33,100 nucleotides of DNA. It comes from UBA1756 sp045130235. GTDB taxonomy: Bacteria; Bacteroidota; Bacteroidia; Bacteroidales; WCHB1-69. Made by a program: the position numbers and the translations under genes. The stretch's first letter is position 1. Every line of letters begins with the position of its first letter. The notes under the pieces were generated by a model, which was given only the letters and a program-made list of their open reading frames with translations, was not told the DNA's origin and searched no databases. Of the stretch, positions 14,381 through 21,928 are shown piece after piece. The DNA is taken from positions 1 to 33,100 of the forward strand of contig JBGUPJ010000009.1 in the NCBI GenBank assembly GCA_045130235.1, read 5' to 3'.

Positions 14381-15331
14381 TCACTTCACTCGCAGCGTTT
14401 TGCCCTCACGCAAGAAAGTAGAATTTCCCATTTTATTAAGTTTCTGCAACTTAGATACCGTGGTGTGATACTTGGCCGCGATGGAACCTAGCGTTTCACC
14501 AGCCTTAATTTTGTGATACACAGGCTTGGGTGCAGGTGGTGGAGTCGGCGTTGACGATGCTGTTGCTGCCGCAGCACCGCTCTTATAAATCTTCAAACTC
14601 TGCCCTATACTGAGCTTGTCGGGCGACGGCAGGTTATTCCAACTCTGTATTTCATTCACCGTAACGCCGTATTTTTGGGAGATGGCATACAGCGTCTCAC
14701 CTTTCTGCACCCGATGCGTCACAAAGGTGGTATCAGGCTGGGGGGCGGAAGCAGGAGCGACCACTGTATCAACTTCCACTACGGAAGGCTCGGGTGTAAA
14801 AACCACCGGCACACGTGAGGCCGTATCGTCTTCGCACTCAAAGATACGGCGCGTGCCGCAAAAGCTCTTGCCATACCAACTACTTTCCAACTTGTCAATC
14901 TTCACCCCTGTCTTGTATGTGGAAGCATGGATGAAGGTAACATTACCAGCTGTATCCACCTCTGTTACAAGGCCCACATGCCCCACACAATGACTCCGGT
15001 AAAAGAAAACGAGATCACCCGGACGGATGTCCTTACGCTCCACCTTTTTACCCACCTGAAATTGTGTGACCGAACCATGCGGCAAGTCCACACCGAACTG
15101 CTTATACACCCACATCGTGAAACCGCTACAGTCGAACGAGTTGGGACCGCTGCCCGCACGCACGTACGGCTTGCCATTCTTCGTAAGCGCCAACTGCACC
15201 AACGAGTCAATTTTATCGCAAGAGGGAATGGCTATACACTGTCCATTCGCAGGACGCACCAACCCCTGTGCCTGGAATGCGGACGGGAGGAAGGAGAGAG
15301 CTACGATCAGGATGGTGATGATTTTTTGCAT
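14381..15331 (-). CDS. NlpC/P60 peptidoglycan endopeptidase with two LysM domains
   Basis: This 316-residue secreted hydrolase has a signal peptide at residues 1-21 (cleavage after AFQA). The NlpC/P60 domain spans about 38-165, with catalytic Cys68 in FDCSGF, His118 in GHVGLV and the third polar residue His135 in FIHAS. A Pro/Thr/Val-rich linker follows. Two LysM domains are at about 205-249 and 271-316; the second ends the protein. The family cleaves D-gamma-glutamyl-diaminopimelate or related peptide bonds in the wall, and LysM binds N-acetylglucosamine chains. It is convergent with the FISUMP lipoprotein and shares its terminator. No TAnnTTTG box was found just upstream. Confidence 0.93.
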   Translation of the reverse strand: MQKIITILIVALSFLPSAFQAQGLVRPANGQCIAIPSCDKIDSLVQLALTKNGKPYVRAGSGPNSFDCSGFTMWVYKQFGVDLPHGSVTQFQVGKKVERKDIRPGDLVFFYRSHCVGHVGLVTEVDTAGNVTFIHASTYKTGVKIDKLESSWYGKSFCGTRRIFECEDDTASRVPVVFTPEPSVVEVDTVVAPASAPQPDTTFVTHRVQKGETLYAISQKYGVTVNEIQSWNNLPSPDKLSIGQSLKIYKSGAAAATASSTPTPPPAPKPVYHKIKAGETLGSIAAKYHTTVSKLQKLNKMGNSTFLREGKTLRVK

Positions 15332-15384
15332 GAGGGGGAAGATTTGAGGATTTGAAAGATTTGAGAGATTAGTAGTTGATGATT

Positions 15385-15419
15385 ATTAATTATTAATTAT
15401 TAACTATTAACTATTAACT
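15385..15419. repeat. Five heptanucleotide tandem repeats
   Basis: The plus strand reads ATTAATT twice and then ATTAACT three times without interruption. The array overlaps the stop codon of the deoxynucleoside kinase gene (TTA on plus at 15414-15416). A second short repetitive stretch based on GATTTGA lies at about 15343-15370. Confidence 0.85.
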
Positions 15420-16067
15420 AAATACTGGATCTTCTTGGGGTATGACAGTAGTGATGCCGTTTTTGAAATCCCTGTCTAACAATGATTTCAGGTATTCATA
15501 ATGTTCGGGATGCTGTACAAAATCCAGCTCGTGGGTATCCACTATCACGACAGGCATATTGGTGATATGGTTGAGATAATTCATGTACGAACCTTGTATA
15601 TCTTGCAGATAATCAGGACTAATTTCCTGCTCAAAGTCACGGCCACGGTGTGCGATGTTTTTCAGCAAATGATCGACGTCGTTATGAAGATAGAAGATAA
15701 TGTCGGGTTTGGGAAGATAGGCAGAAATGATGTCGTAAACCTTAATATAAAGATTGTACTCATCGCCTTGGAGGTTGTTTTTAGCGAAGATATAACATTT
15801 GTCGATGAAATAGTCGGAGATGACGAGGTCGGTGAAGAGGTCACGCTTGGATAGCAGGGTTTTGAGCTGCTGGTAGCGATCGGTGAGGAACGACATTTCG
15901 AGCGGGAAGGCGTAATGTTCAGGCTCTTTGTAGAACTTGGCAAGGAAGGGGTTATCCACAAAGCGTTCGAGCACCAGCTGGGCGTTGAGCTCAGCGGATA
16001 GCTTTTCGGCGAGGGTGGTCTTCCCCGCCCCAATACAGCCTTCGATGGTGATGTAATTATATTTCAT
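15414..16067 (-). CDS. Deoxynucleoside kinase
   Basis: This 217-residue kinase has the P-loop GCIGAGKTT at residues 10-18, an ERFVDNPF block at 34-41, FLTDRYQQL at 60-68 and a VISDYF motif at 82-87. The Arg-rich lid RGRDFEQ starts at 141. These fit the dNK/dGK family that phosphorylates deoxynucleosides for nucleotide salvage; the base preferred cannot be told. It starts 15 bases after folK ends, so the pair should be one transcript. The stop codon lies within a heptanucleotide repeat, so small slippage there would change only the tail. Confidence 0.9.
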   Translation of the reverse strand: MKYNYITIEGCIGAGKTTLAEKLSAELNAQLVLERFVDNPFLAKFYKEPEHYAFPLEMSFLTDRYQQLKTLLSKRDLFTDLVISDYFIDKCYIFAKNNLQGDEYNLYIKVYDIISAYLPKPDIIFYLHNDVDHLLKNIAHRGRDFEQEISPDYLQDIQGSYMNYLNHITNMPVVIVDTHELDFVQHPEHYEYLKSLLDRDFKNGITTVIPQEDPVFS

Positions 16068-16082
16068 ATCTTCAATTATTCA

Positions 16083-16562
16083 TCAATTTTTAATGTCAGA
16101 AAGCATTTCTTGAAAACTTTTTTCAAATGGTGCAATCAACTGATTACCATATATTTCTATAAGAAGAACCAATATAAACTCACGTTCTGCAATATGGGGA
16201 TGCGGCAGGATGAGCTTCTCCCCTTCCCTACGTTCGCCCTCGTACCATAGCAGGTCGATGTCGATGGTGCGGTCATGATAAACGGGATGCCCCTGCGCGT
16301 CGCAACCTGTCTTTTCATTACGACCCAAATCGATTTCAATCTGCTGTGTTGCCTCCAGCACTTCTTCTGGCGATAGGGACGTTTGCACCTCCAACACTTG
16401 GTTGAGAAACGGGTGGGAAGTAAACCCCCACGACAAAGACTCACGCACGGACGATTGTCTCACAACAGAACCGATACGCTGCTCTACCGCAACTGTCGCT
16501 TTTTCAATGTATAAGCGGCGGCTGGAAATATTGCTACCCAGTGACAAAACTACCCTTTTCAT
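16083..16562 (-). CDS. folK: 2-amino-4-hydroxy-6-hydroxymethyldihydropteridine diphosphokinase FolK
   Basis: This 159-residue protein transfers pyrophosphate from ATP to 6-hydroxymethyl-dihydropterin in folate synthesis. The start chosen is the Met of MKRVVLSLGSN, because the LSLGSN block lies at the N terminus in this family. An upstream in-frame ATG at 16775 would run through a terminator and into the next gene. Motifs are LSLGSN at 6-11, SWGFTSHPFLN at 44-54 and HDRTIDIDLLWYE at 96-108 with magnesium-binding Asp101 and Asp103. It is immediately upstream of the deoxynucleoside kinase. A promoter box lies just before the start. Confidence 0.93.
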   Translation of the reverse strand: MKRVVLSLGSNISSRRLYIEKATVAVEQRIGSVVRQSSVRESLSWGFTSHPFLNQVLEVQTSLSPEEVLEATQQIEIDLGRNEKTGCDAQGHPVYHDRTIDIDLLWYEGERREGEKLILPHPHIAEREFILVLLIEIYGNQLIAPFEKSFQEMLSDIKN

Positions 16563-16568
16563 CAACTG

Positions 16569-16602
16569 CAAAACTACACAATTTTTATGAATTTCGCACA
16601 AA
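16569..16602 (-). promoter_or_regulatory. Candidate folK promoter
   Basis: On the minus strand TAGTTTTG occupies 16576-16569 and TTTG occupies 16602-16599, with 22 bases between. The TTTG is the end of the terminator T tract of the preceding zinc peptidase gene. The 5' leader would be very short. Confidence 0.5.
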
Positions 16603-16648
16603 AAAGCCCTGTTAATTCGAAAAAAAATAATTCTCTCATTAACAGGGC
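16600..16648 (-). terminator. Rho-independent terminator of the zinc peptidase gene
   Basis: Perfect 11-bp arms (GCCCTGTTAAT and complement) at 16638-16648 and 16606-16616 are followed, on the minus strand, by a T run at 16605-16600. A 21-base AT-rich loop separates the arms. Confidence 0.85.
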
Positions 16649-16671
16649 ATTTATAGGGACCTCTTGTCCTA

Positions 16672-17352
16672 CTAATCACGAAGAATATAAATGTAATAGA
16701 GCAACGTAGCCAAAGATGCCAGAGCTGCGACCACATAGGTGCGGGCAGCCCAACGAAGGGCGTCTTTCGCATCATCGTGCATAGAATAACTCACCAACCC
16801 ACTGGTTTCTAGCCAATTGAGCGCACGTGCGGAAGCATTGTACTCCACCGGAAGAGTCACGAAAGTGAAGATAGTGGTGAAAGCATACAGTACCACACCA
16901 GCCACGGCTACCCAGTAGCCAGCAGCACCTTCCATGAACGAAAGCATCAGCAAACCGCCCAGAATGAGCCACGTTGAAAGCGTGCCTCCTATGTTGGCAA
17001 GGGGCACCATAGCTGTGCGGAAGCCAAGCCAATGATAGGCTTCCTGATGCTGCACGGCATGCCCGCACTCATGGGCGGCCACTGCGGCAGCGGCCACATT
17101 GCTACCATTATACACCCCTTCACTCAAATTCAGGGTCTTGTTGGTCGGATTGTAATGGTCGGTGAGCTGTCCAGCAATGCACGTCACCTGTACGTCATAG
17201 ATGCCGTGCTCGTGCAACATCCTTTCCGCGATTTCACGGCCAGTGAGACCTGAAGGGAGTTCCTCCTTTGAGTATTTGCGGACTTTAGATTTTAAAACAG
17301 CCTGCACGATGAGGCTCGCCACCATAAATACTCCGAAAATAATCCAATACAT
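16672..17352 (-). CDS. Membrane zinc metallopeptidase, YugP-like
   Basis: This 226-residue protein belongs to the family often called neutral zinc metallopeptidase (Zn_peptidase_2, YugP). An N-terminal membrane segment covers residues 1-20. The zinc motif HECGH is at 94-98, within AAVAAHECGHAVQHQ. Hydrophobic segments follow at about 112-165, plus a last one near 203-223. The LPVEYNASARAL block, conserved in the family, follows the central hydrophobic region and may supply the third ligand. Substrates are unknown. The gene is a single unit with its own terminator and a TAnnTTTG-type box upstream. The start is the first Met, directly before the membrane segment. Confidence 0.88.
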   Translation of the reverse strand: MYWIIFGVFMVASLIVQAVLKSKVRKYSKEELPSGLTGREIAERMLHEHGIYDVQVTCIAGQLTDHYNPTNKTLNLSEGVYNGSNVAAAAVAAHECGHAVQHQEAYHWLGFRTAMVPLANIGGTLSTWLILGGLLMLSFMEGAAGYWVAVAGVVLYAFTTIFTFVTLPVEYNASARALNWLETSGLVSYSMHDDAKDALRWAARTYVVAALASLATLLYYIYILRD

Positions 17353-17410
17353 AGTTTTGAAATTAAGGTTAATATCTTTTTGTCAACAAATTCAACACGA
17401 AAAAGTTTGC

Positions 17411-17418
17411 AAAGGTAC
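17411..17418 (-). promoter_or_regulatory. Candidate promoter box for the zinc peptidase gene
   Basis: The minus strand reads TACCTTTG, a match to TAnnTTTG, 59 bases before the start codon. No exact TTTG -33 element was seen at the usual spacing. Confidence 0.4.
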
Positions 17419-17500
17419 ACATTTTTTTCCAATCAATTGAGCGATGAAAAATAATTACAAAAGTTTTGGAGTGATGATGGGTGAATTGGGAAAAATAATG

Positions 17501-17508
17501 TAAATTTG
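17501..17508 (+). promoter_or_regulatory. Candidate promoter box for the CoA-transferase gene
   Basis: TAAATTTG matches the TAnnTTTG box and lies 70 bases upstream of the start codon, in an AT-rich divergent intergenic region. Confidence 0.45.
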
Positions 17509-17578
17509 CAGCCTAAAATTTGCAAGGCAGATTTTTGACAAAGCAATTAAACAAATAACAATATAAAATTATAGCACA

Positions 17579-18250
17579 ATGAAGAAAGCGATTACTGCAA
17601 AAGAGGCTGCCGCCATGGTAAAAGACGGCATGACCATTATGGTAGGCGGTTTTCTGGCTGCCGGTTCACCCAACAGAGTTATTGAAGCGATTGCGGAAGG
17701 CCCTGCCAAGGATCTCACCATCATCTGCAACGACGCCGGTTATCCCGACAAGGAGACCAGCAAGGGCAAAGAGCTGGGCTGCGGTCTGCTGATTGCCGCC
17801 GGCAAGGTGAAAAAGCTCATCGCCTCCCACATCGGCACCAACCCGAAAGCCATCGAAGGCCTCAACAACAAGACTTTAGAGATTCAATTCGTTCCCCAAG
17901 GCTCATTAGCTGAAAAAATCCGCGCAGGTGGCGCAGGCCTCGGCGGCGTGCTCACCCCCACTGGCCTCGGCACCATCATGGAAGAGGGCAAGGAGAAAGT
18001 GACCGTTGACGGCAAGGAATACCTGCTGGAGAAACCCCTCCACGCCGACATCGCCCTCATCGGCGCATCGCTGGCCGACGAAAGCGGTAACCTCGTGTAT
18101 CGCGGCACCACCAACAACTTCAACCCCATGATGGCCACCGCCGCTGACCTCGTCATCGCAGAGGCCAAGGAGATCGTGCCCGTGGGCGACATCAAACCCG
18201 AACACGTTCACACTCCCGCCTTGTTTGTTGACTACCTCGTACAAGCTTAA
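17579..18250 (+). CDS. 3-oxoacid/acetate CoA-transferase, subunit A (orphan)
   Basis: This 223-residue protein matches the alpha subunit (AtoD/ScoA type) of family I CoA-transferases. The signature DGMTIMVGGFLAAGSP is at residues 17-32. Later blocks are IGTNPKAIE, VPQGSLAEKIRAGGAGLGG and ALIGASLADESGNLVYRGTTNNFNP. Known enzymes are alpha-beta heteromers and the catalytic Glu lies in the beta subunit, which normally follows directly. Here the next gene is kdsA and no beta subunit exists in the window, so activity would need a partner encoded elsewhere. Length is normal for a separate alpha subunit. Substrate (acetoacetate, butyrate or acetate) cannot be decided. Confidence 0.88.
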   Translation: MKKAITAKEAAAMVKDGMTIMVGGFLAAGSPNRVIEAIAEGPAKDLTIICNDAGYPDKETSKGKELGCGLLIAAGKVKKLIASHIGTNPKAIEGLNNKTLEIQFVPQGSLAEKIRAGGAGLGGVLTPTGLGTIMEEGKEKVTVDGKEYLLEKPLHADIALIGASLADESGNLVYRGTTNNFNPMMATAADLVIAEAKEIVPVGDIKPEHVHTPALFVDYLVQA

Positions 18251-18258
18251 TCAATTCA

Positions 18259-18280
18259 GTGGAGGGCTTTTGCTCTCCAC
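18259..18280 (+). terminator. Weak stem-loop after the CoA-transferase gene
   Basis: GTGGAG at 18259-18264 pairs with CTCCAC at 18275-18280, extended inward by GC/GC around a T-rich loop. No strong T run follows, so termination may be partial. Confidence 0.5.
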
Positions 18281-18300
18281 ATATTCATTTTATAAAATAG

Positions 18301-18324
18301 AGGGGCGATGTGTTCATCGCCCCT
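18301..18324. repeat. Perfect palindromic hairpin (REP-like) before kdsA
   Basis: AGGGGCGATG (18301-18310) and CATCGCCCCT (18315-18324) form a perfect 10-bp stem around TGTT. There is no T tract. It ends 13 bases before the chosen kdsA start, and the first in-frame ATG of kdsA (18308) falls inside it. Confidence 0.75.
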
Positions 18325-18337
18325 ACAATATTCAACC

Positions 18338-19165
18338 ATGATCCCCTACCCCTCACTGATACACCCTAGTGGCAACTTCTTTCTGATTGCCGGTCCCTGC
18401 GTGGTGGAGAGCCGCGATGTCACTTTTGCCGTGGCCGAACACGCCGCGGCCGTGTGCCAGCGGTTGGAAATCCCCTTCTTTTTCAAAGCCTCGTACCGCA
18501 AGGCCAACCGTTCCTCGCTTCGATCCTTCACCGGCATCGGCGACGAGGCCGCGCTGAATATCCTTGCTGATGTGAAAAAACAGCTGGGTATTCCCATCGT
18601 CACCGACATCCACACCGAGGAGGAGGCAGCCTTGGCCGCCGAGGTGGCCGACATCATCCAGATTCCGGCGTTCCTGTGCCGACAGACCTCGCTGCTGGTG
18701 GCGGCGGCGCAGACAGGCAAAATCGTCAACATCAAGAAGGGCCAGTTTTTGTCGCCCGAGGCGATGCGCTTTGCCGTGGAGAAGGTGCGCGACGCCGGCA
18801 ACCCGCAGGTGATGCTTACCGAGCGCGGCACCACCTTCGGCTATCAGGACCTGGTGGTGGACTTCCGTGGGGTGAAGGCCATGCAGGAAAATCAGTGCCC
18901 GGTGGTGCTCGACTGCACCCACTCGCTGCAGCAGCCCAACCAGCCGGCCGGGGTCACCGGCGGGCATCCCGAACTCATCGAGACCATCGCACGGGCCGGC
19001 GTGGCCGTCGGCTTCGATGGGCTCTTCCTCGAAACCCATCCAGACCCCACAAAAGCCCTGTCAGACGGATCCAACATGTTACCGCTTAACCAATTAGAAA
19101 AATTATTAAAAAGACTGGTGATGATACGACAGGCAGTAATTACCTTGCCGCCTTGTGATCACTAA
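18338..19165 (+). CDS. kdsA: 3-deoxy-8-phosphooctulonate (Kdo-8-P) synthase
   Basis: This 275-residue enzyme condenses phosphoenolpyruvate with arabinose-5-phosphate, the first committed step to Kdo in LPS. The start at 18338 is preferred over 18308 because the latter lies in a palindromic hairpin and adds unconserved residues. Motifs are IAGPCVVES (17-25), FKASYRKANRSS (49-60), IQIPAFLCRQT (108-118), NIKKGQFLSP (131-140), ERGTTFGYQD (162-171), LDCTHSLQQP (191-200) and LFLETHPDP (229-237). Cys21, His195, Glu232 and Asp243 (in SDGSN) correspond to the ligands of the metal-dependent class, so a divalent cation requirement is predicted. The last dozen residues are atypical, with a PPC tail. Confidence 0.94.
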   Translation: MIPYPSLIHPSGNFFLIAGPCVVESRDVTFAVAEHAAAVCQRLEIPFFFKASYRKANRSSLRSFTGIGDEAALNILADVKKQLGIPIVTDIHTEEEAALAAEVADIIQIPAFLCRQTSLLVAAAQTGKIVNIKKGQFLSPEAMRFAVEKVRDAGNPQVMLTERGTTFGYQDLVVDFRGVKAMQENQCPVVLDCTHSLQQPNQPAGVTGGHPELIETIARAGVAVGFDGLFLETHPDPTKALSDGSNMLPLNQLEKLLKRLVMIRQAVITLPPCDH

Positions 19166-19210
19166 GGCACACGGGAATCCCACCTCCATGGGAAGCAGGA
19201 GAAATCCACA

Positions 19211-19399
19211 CTACTCTTCAGGGGCGCACAACCACACGATCAGATAGATCAGACCGCCACCGCCACCCATCAACAAAAGCACCAGGAAAATAATCCTCAC
19301 CACAGTAGGATCCACGTTCAAGTATTGGGCGATACCACCGCAAACGCCAGCAATTTTACGGTTGGTACGGCTTCTTGTCAGTCTTTTATATTCAGCCAT
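19211..19399 (-). CDS. PspC-domain small membrane protein
   Basis: This 62-residue protein consists of a PspC domain only. It opens MAEYKRLTRSR, followed by IAGVCGGIAQYLNVDPTVVR (residues 16-35) and a single hydrophobic segment at about 36-57, ending CAPEE. The domain occurs in phage-shock and envelope-stress proteins, usually at the inner membrane. Stand-alone copies are common in Bacteroidota and their role is unclear. An ATG eight codons upstream exists, but MAEYKR matches the usual N terminus of the domain. It is convergent with kdsA and divergent from ugd. Confidence 0.88.
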   Translation of the reverse strand: MAEYKRLTRSRTNRKIAGVCGGIAQYLNVDPTVVRIIFLVLLLMGGGGGLIYLIVWLCAPEE

Positions 19400-19420
19400 A
19401 GCTTTAGAATTTTTGATTTG

Positions 19421-19428
19421 CAAAAATA
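19421..19428 (-). promoter_or_regulatory. Candidate promoter box for the PspC gene
   Basis: The minus strand reads TATTTTTG 21 bases upstream of the chosen start, which supports the shorter reading frame. Confidence 0.45.
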
Positions 19429-19452
19429 AAACATTTATTTCACTTTTTTGAG

Positions 19453-19460
19453 TAATTTTG
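19453..19460 (+). promoter_or_regulatory. Candidate promoter box for ugd-uxs
   Basis: TAATTTTG lies 20 bases before the ugd start codon. A TTTG at 19417-19420 is too far (32 bases) to be a standard -33 element. Confidence 0.45.
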
Positions 19461-19480
19461 CACCATAAAATTATCAGAAC

Positions 19481-20815
19481 ATGAAGATTGCCATTGTAGG
19501 AACCGGCTATGTCGGTTTAGTTACGGGAACCTGCCTCTCTGAAGTGGGATTCGATGTGGTTTGTGTTGATATTAACGAACAAAAGATCAACACTTTACAA
19601 AACGGAGGCTGTCCGATATACGAACCCGGACTTGAAGACTTGCTGCGCAACAACATCCGTGCCAAACGTCTCACCTTCACCACTTCGTTGGAGTCGGTGA
19701 TTGCGGATGTTGACGTAGTTTTCTCCGCTGTGGGCACCCCGCCCGACGAGGATGGCAGTGCCGACTTGAGCTATGTGCTGGAAGTGGCGCACACGGTGGG
19801 CCGCACCATGCAGCAACATCTGGTGCTGGTAACAAAGAGCACCGTACCGGTGGGAACTGCCCAAAAGGTAAGGACAGCTGTCCAGGAAGAACTCGACCTG
19901 CGCGGCATGGACATTCCCTTCGACGTGGCCTCTAACCCCGAATTTCTGAAGGAGGGCGACGCCATCAGCGACTTCATGCGTCCCGACCGTATCGTGGTGG
20001 GTGTTGACTCCCAGCGCGCCCACGACATCATGGAGAAAATCTACAAACCCTTTGTACTCAACGGGCATCCCATCATCTTCACCGACATTTGCTCCGCAGA
20101 GATGATCAAATACACGGCCAACGCCATGCTGGCCACCCGCATCAGTTTCATGAACGACATTGCCAACCTCTGCGAGGCGGTGGGCGCTGACGTGAACATG
20201 GTGCGCCGTGGCATCGGCTCCGACAGCCGTATCGGCGGCAAGTTCCTGTATGCCGGTATCGGCTACGGCGGCTCCTGCTTCCCGAAAGATGTGAAAGCCC
20301 TCATCCATACGGGCGAGGAAAATGGCTGCTCGCTCGACATCCTCAAGTCGGTAGAGAGCATCAATGAACGACAGAAATCTTTATTATTCAGAAAGTTAAA
20401 AGAGTATTATCACGGTAATTTGCAAGGTAAGACCATTGCCATGCTGGGATTGGCCTTTAAGCCTAATACCGACGATATGCGCGAGGCTCCTGCACTGGTA
20501 TTGATTGACCTTCTGCTGAAAGCTGGCTGCCGTGTTCAAGCCTACGATCCGGTGGCCATCTACGAATGCCGCCGCCGTATCGGAGACAGTATCACCTACT
20601 GCAACAATGCCAGCGAGACTTTCGCCAATGCCGATGCCCTCCTGCTCGTGACCGAATGGTCGGAATTCCGAGTGCTCGACTTCGACAAGCTCACACAGTC
20701 GATGAAGCGAGCCGTCATCTTCGATGGGCGCAACATATACAACCGAGAGGAGATGCGGCAGCATGGCATCGACTATTTCCCGGTGGGTAGCGCCCCTGTC
20801 ATTCCCCAAAAATAA
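19481..20815 (+). CDS. ugd: UDP-glucose 6-dehydrogenase
   Basis: This 444-residue enzyme oxidises UDP-glucose to UDP-glucuronate with two NAD+. The Rossmann motif GTGYVGLVTG is at residues 7-16. The first domain also has VDINEQKI (29-36), YEPGLEDLL (47-55) and SAVGTPPDEDGSADL (82-96). The central block FLKEGDAISDFMRPDR is at 155-170. Catalytic Cys266 lies in GYGGSCFPKD (261-270). The C-terminal UDP-binding part has GLAFKPNTDDMREAPA. Length is typical. The next gene, uxs, starts 22 bases after the stop and uses the product, so the two form a pathway operon. Confidence 0.96.
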   Translation: MKIAIVGTGYVGLVTGTCLSEVGFDVVCVDINEQKINTLQNGGCPIYEPGLEDLLRNNIRAKRLTFTTSLESVIADVDVVFSAVGTPPDEDGSADLSYVLEVAHTVGRTMQQHLVLVTKSTVPVGTAQKVRTAVQEELDLRGMDIPFDVASNPEFLKEGDAISDFMRPDRIVVGVDSQRAHDIMEKIYKPFVLNGHPIIFTDICSAEMIKYTANAMLATRISFMNDIANLCEAVGADVNMVRRGIGSDSRIGGKFLYAGIGYGGSCFPKDVKALIHTGEENGCSLDILKSVESINERQKSLLFRKLKEYYHGNLQGKTIAMLGLAFKPNTDDMREAPALVLIDLLLKAGCRVQAYDPVAIYECRRRIGDSITYCNNASETFANADALLLVTEWSEFRVLDFDKLTQSMKRAVIFDGRNIYNREEMRQHGIDYFPVGSAPVIPQK

Positions 20816-20837
20816 TTCTCTAAAGAAGATTGGTAAC

Positions 20838-21767
20838 ATGAAAAAAATTCTCGTCACCGGTGGCGCCGGTTTTCTTGGGTCACATCTTTGCGAGCGCCTG
20901 CTCAACGACGGACATGAGGTCATCTGCCTTGACAACTATTTTACCGGCAACAAGCGCAACATCCTCCATCTGATGGGCAACCCCTACTTCGAGGTAATCC
21001 GGCACGATGTCACCGCCCCGTTCTTTATCGAGGTGGATCAGATTTACAACCTTGCCTGTCCCGCATCTCCGGTGCATTACCAATACAACCCCATCAAAAC
21101 CATCAAAACATCAGTGATGGGGGCCATCAACATGTTAGGACTTGCCAAGCGCATCCATGCCCGCATCCTGCAGGCCTCCACCAGCGAAGTATATGGCGAC
21201 CCCGATGTGCACCCGCAGCCCGAAAGCTACTGGGGCAACGTCAATCCCATCGGAATCCGCTCATGCTACGACGAGGGAAAACGCTGTGCCGAGACTCTTT
21301 TCTTCGACTATCACCGTCAGAACAATGTGGATATCAAGGTAGTAAGAATTTTCAATACCTACGGTCCCCGTATGCATCCCAACGACGGAAGGGTGGTGTC
21401 GAATTTCATCATCCAAGCCTTGAAAGGCGAGGACATCACCATTTACGGTAACGGCGAACAGTCGCGTAGTTTTTGCTACTGCACCGACCTGATTGAGGCG
21501 ATGGTGCGCATGATGGATTCGGAAAATGGATTTACAGGTCCCATCAATATTGGCAATCCCAACGAGTTTACCATCAACCAATTAGCGGAACTGGTCATTG
21601 AACTCACGGGGAGTTCGTCACGTATCGTCCACCTGCCGGCAGTGGAAGATGACCCGCGGCAGCGACAGCCTATCATCACCCAAGCCAAAGAGGTACTGCA
21701 TTGGGAGCCCACCGTACAATTGCGCGAAGGATTGGAGAAAACTATCGCATACTTCAAATCAATCTAA
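20838..21767 (+). CDS. uxs: UDP-glucuronate decarboxylase (UDP-xylose synthase)
   Basis: This 309-residue extended short-chain dehydrogenase converts UDP-glucuronate to UDP-xylose with bound NAD+. The motif TGGAGFLGSH is at residues 7-16. The active-site Ser/Thr region is STSEVYGDP (114-122), followed by Tyr144 and Lys148 in SCYDEGKR. Other family blocks are NLACPASPVHYQ, RIFNTYGPRMHPNDGRV and GEQSRSFCYCTDLI. Uxs differs from UDP-glucose epimerases by the ACPASP block. The start at 20838 is chosen over 20724, which lies in ugd. The pair implies xylose-containing or glucuronate-derived surface glycans. Confidence 0.95.
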   Translation: MKKILVTGGAGFLGSHLCERLLNDGHEVICLDNYFTGNKRNILHLMGNPYFEVIRHDVTAPFFIEVDQIYNLACPASPVHYQYNPIKTIKTSVMGAINMLGLAKRIHARILQASTSEVYGDPDVHPQPESYWGNVNPIGIRSCYDEGKRCAETLFFDYHRQNNVDIKVVRIFNTYGPRMHPNDGRVVSNFIIQALKGEDITIYGNGEQSRSFCYCTDLIEAMVRMMDSENGFTGPINIGNPNEFTINQLAELVIELTGSSSRIVHLPAVEDDPRQRQPIITQAKEVLHWEPTVQLREGLEKTIAYFKSI

Positions 21768-21833
21768 CACTGGACTTTTTATCTCCCATCAACCTATAAC
21801 AAACTAATTAGCAACCTATTACCACACAGTTTT

Positions 21834-21896
21834 AATGTACGATGTACAATTAACAATGTACAATTTTCAGTTTTCAGTTCTCCATTTTCAATTTAT
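21834..21896. repeat. Nine degenerate heptanucleotide repeats
   Basis: The stretch reads as nine successive 7-mers: AATGTAC, GATGTAC, AATTAAC, AATGTAC, AATTTTC, AGTTTTC, AGTTCTC, CATTTTC, AATTTAT. It leads straight into the promoter box of the next gene. The rest of this intergenic gap (21768-21833) shows nothing recognisable. Confidence 0.8.
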
Positions 21897-21899
21897 TTG

Positions 21900-21907
21900 T
21901 ATTTTTG
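21900..21907 (+). promoter_or_regulatory. Candidate promoter box for the YD-motif secreted protein
   Basis: TATTTTTG lies 21 bases before the start codon. The surrounding 33 bp (21878-21910) recur with one mismatch at 24155-24187 before another secreted-protein gene. Confidence 0.5.
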
Positions 21908-21928
21908 CGGGGTAAAATTCCATACCCC

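Noticed and set aside
16563..16775. N-terminal extension of folK
   Set aside because: It runs across a terminator and into the zinc peptidase gene. The conserved LSLGSN block defines the shorter start.
18308..18337. Upstream kdsA start
   Set aside because: The ATG lies in the palindrome and adds ten residues without family similarity.
20724..20837. Upstream uxs start inside ugd
   Set aside because: The Rossmann fold begins at MKKILVTGG (20838), as in the family.
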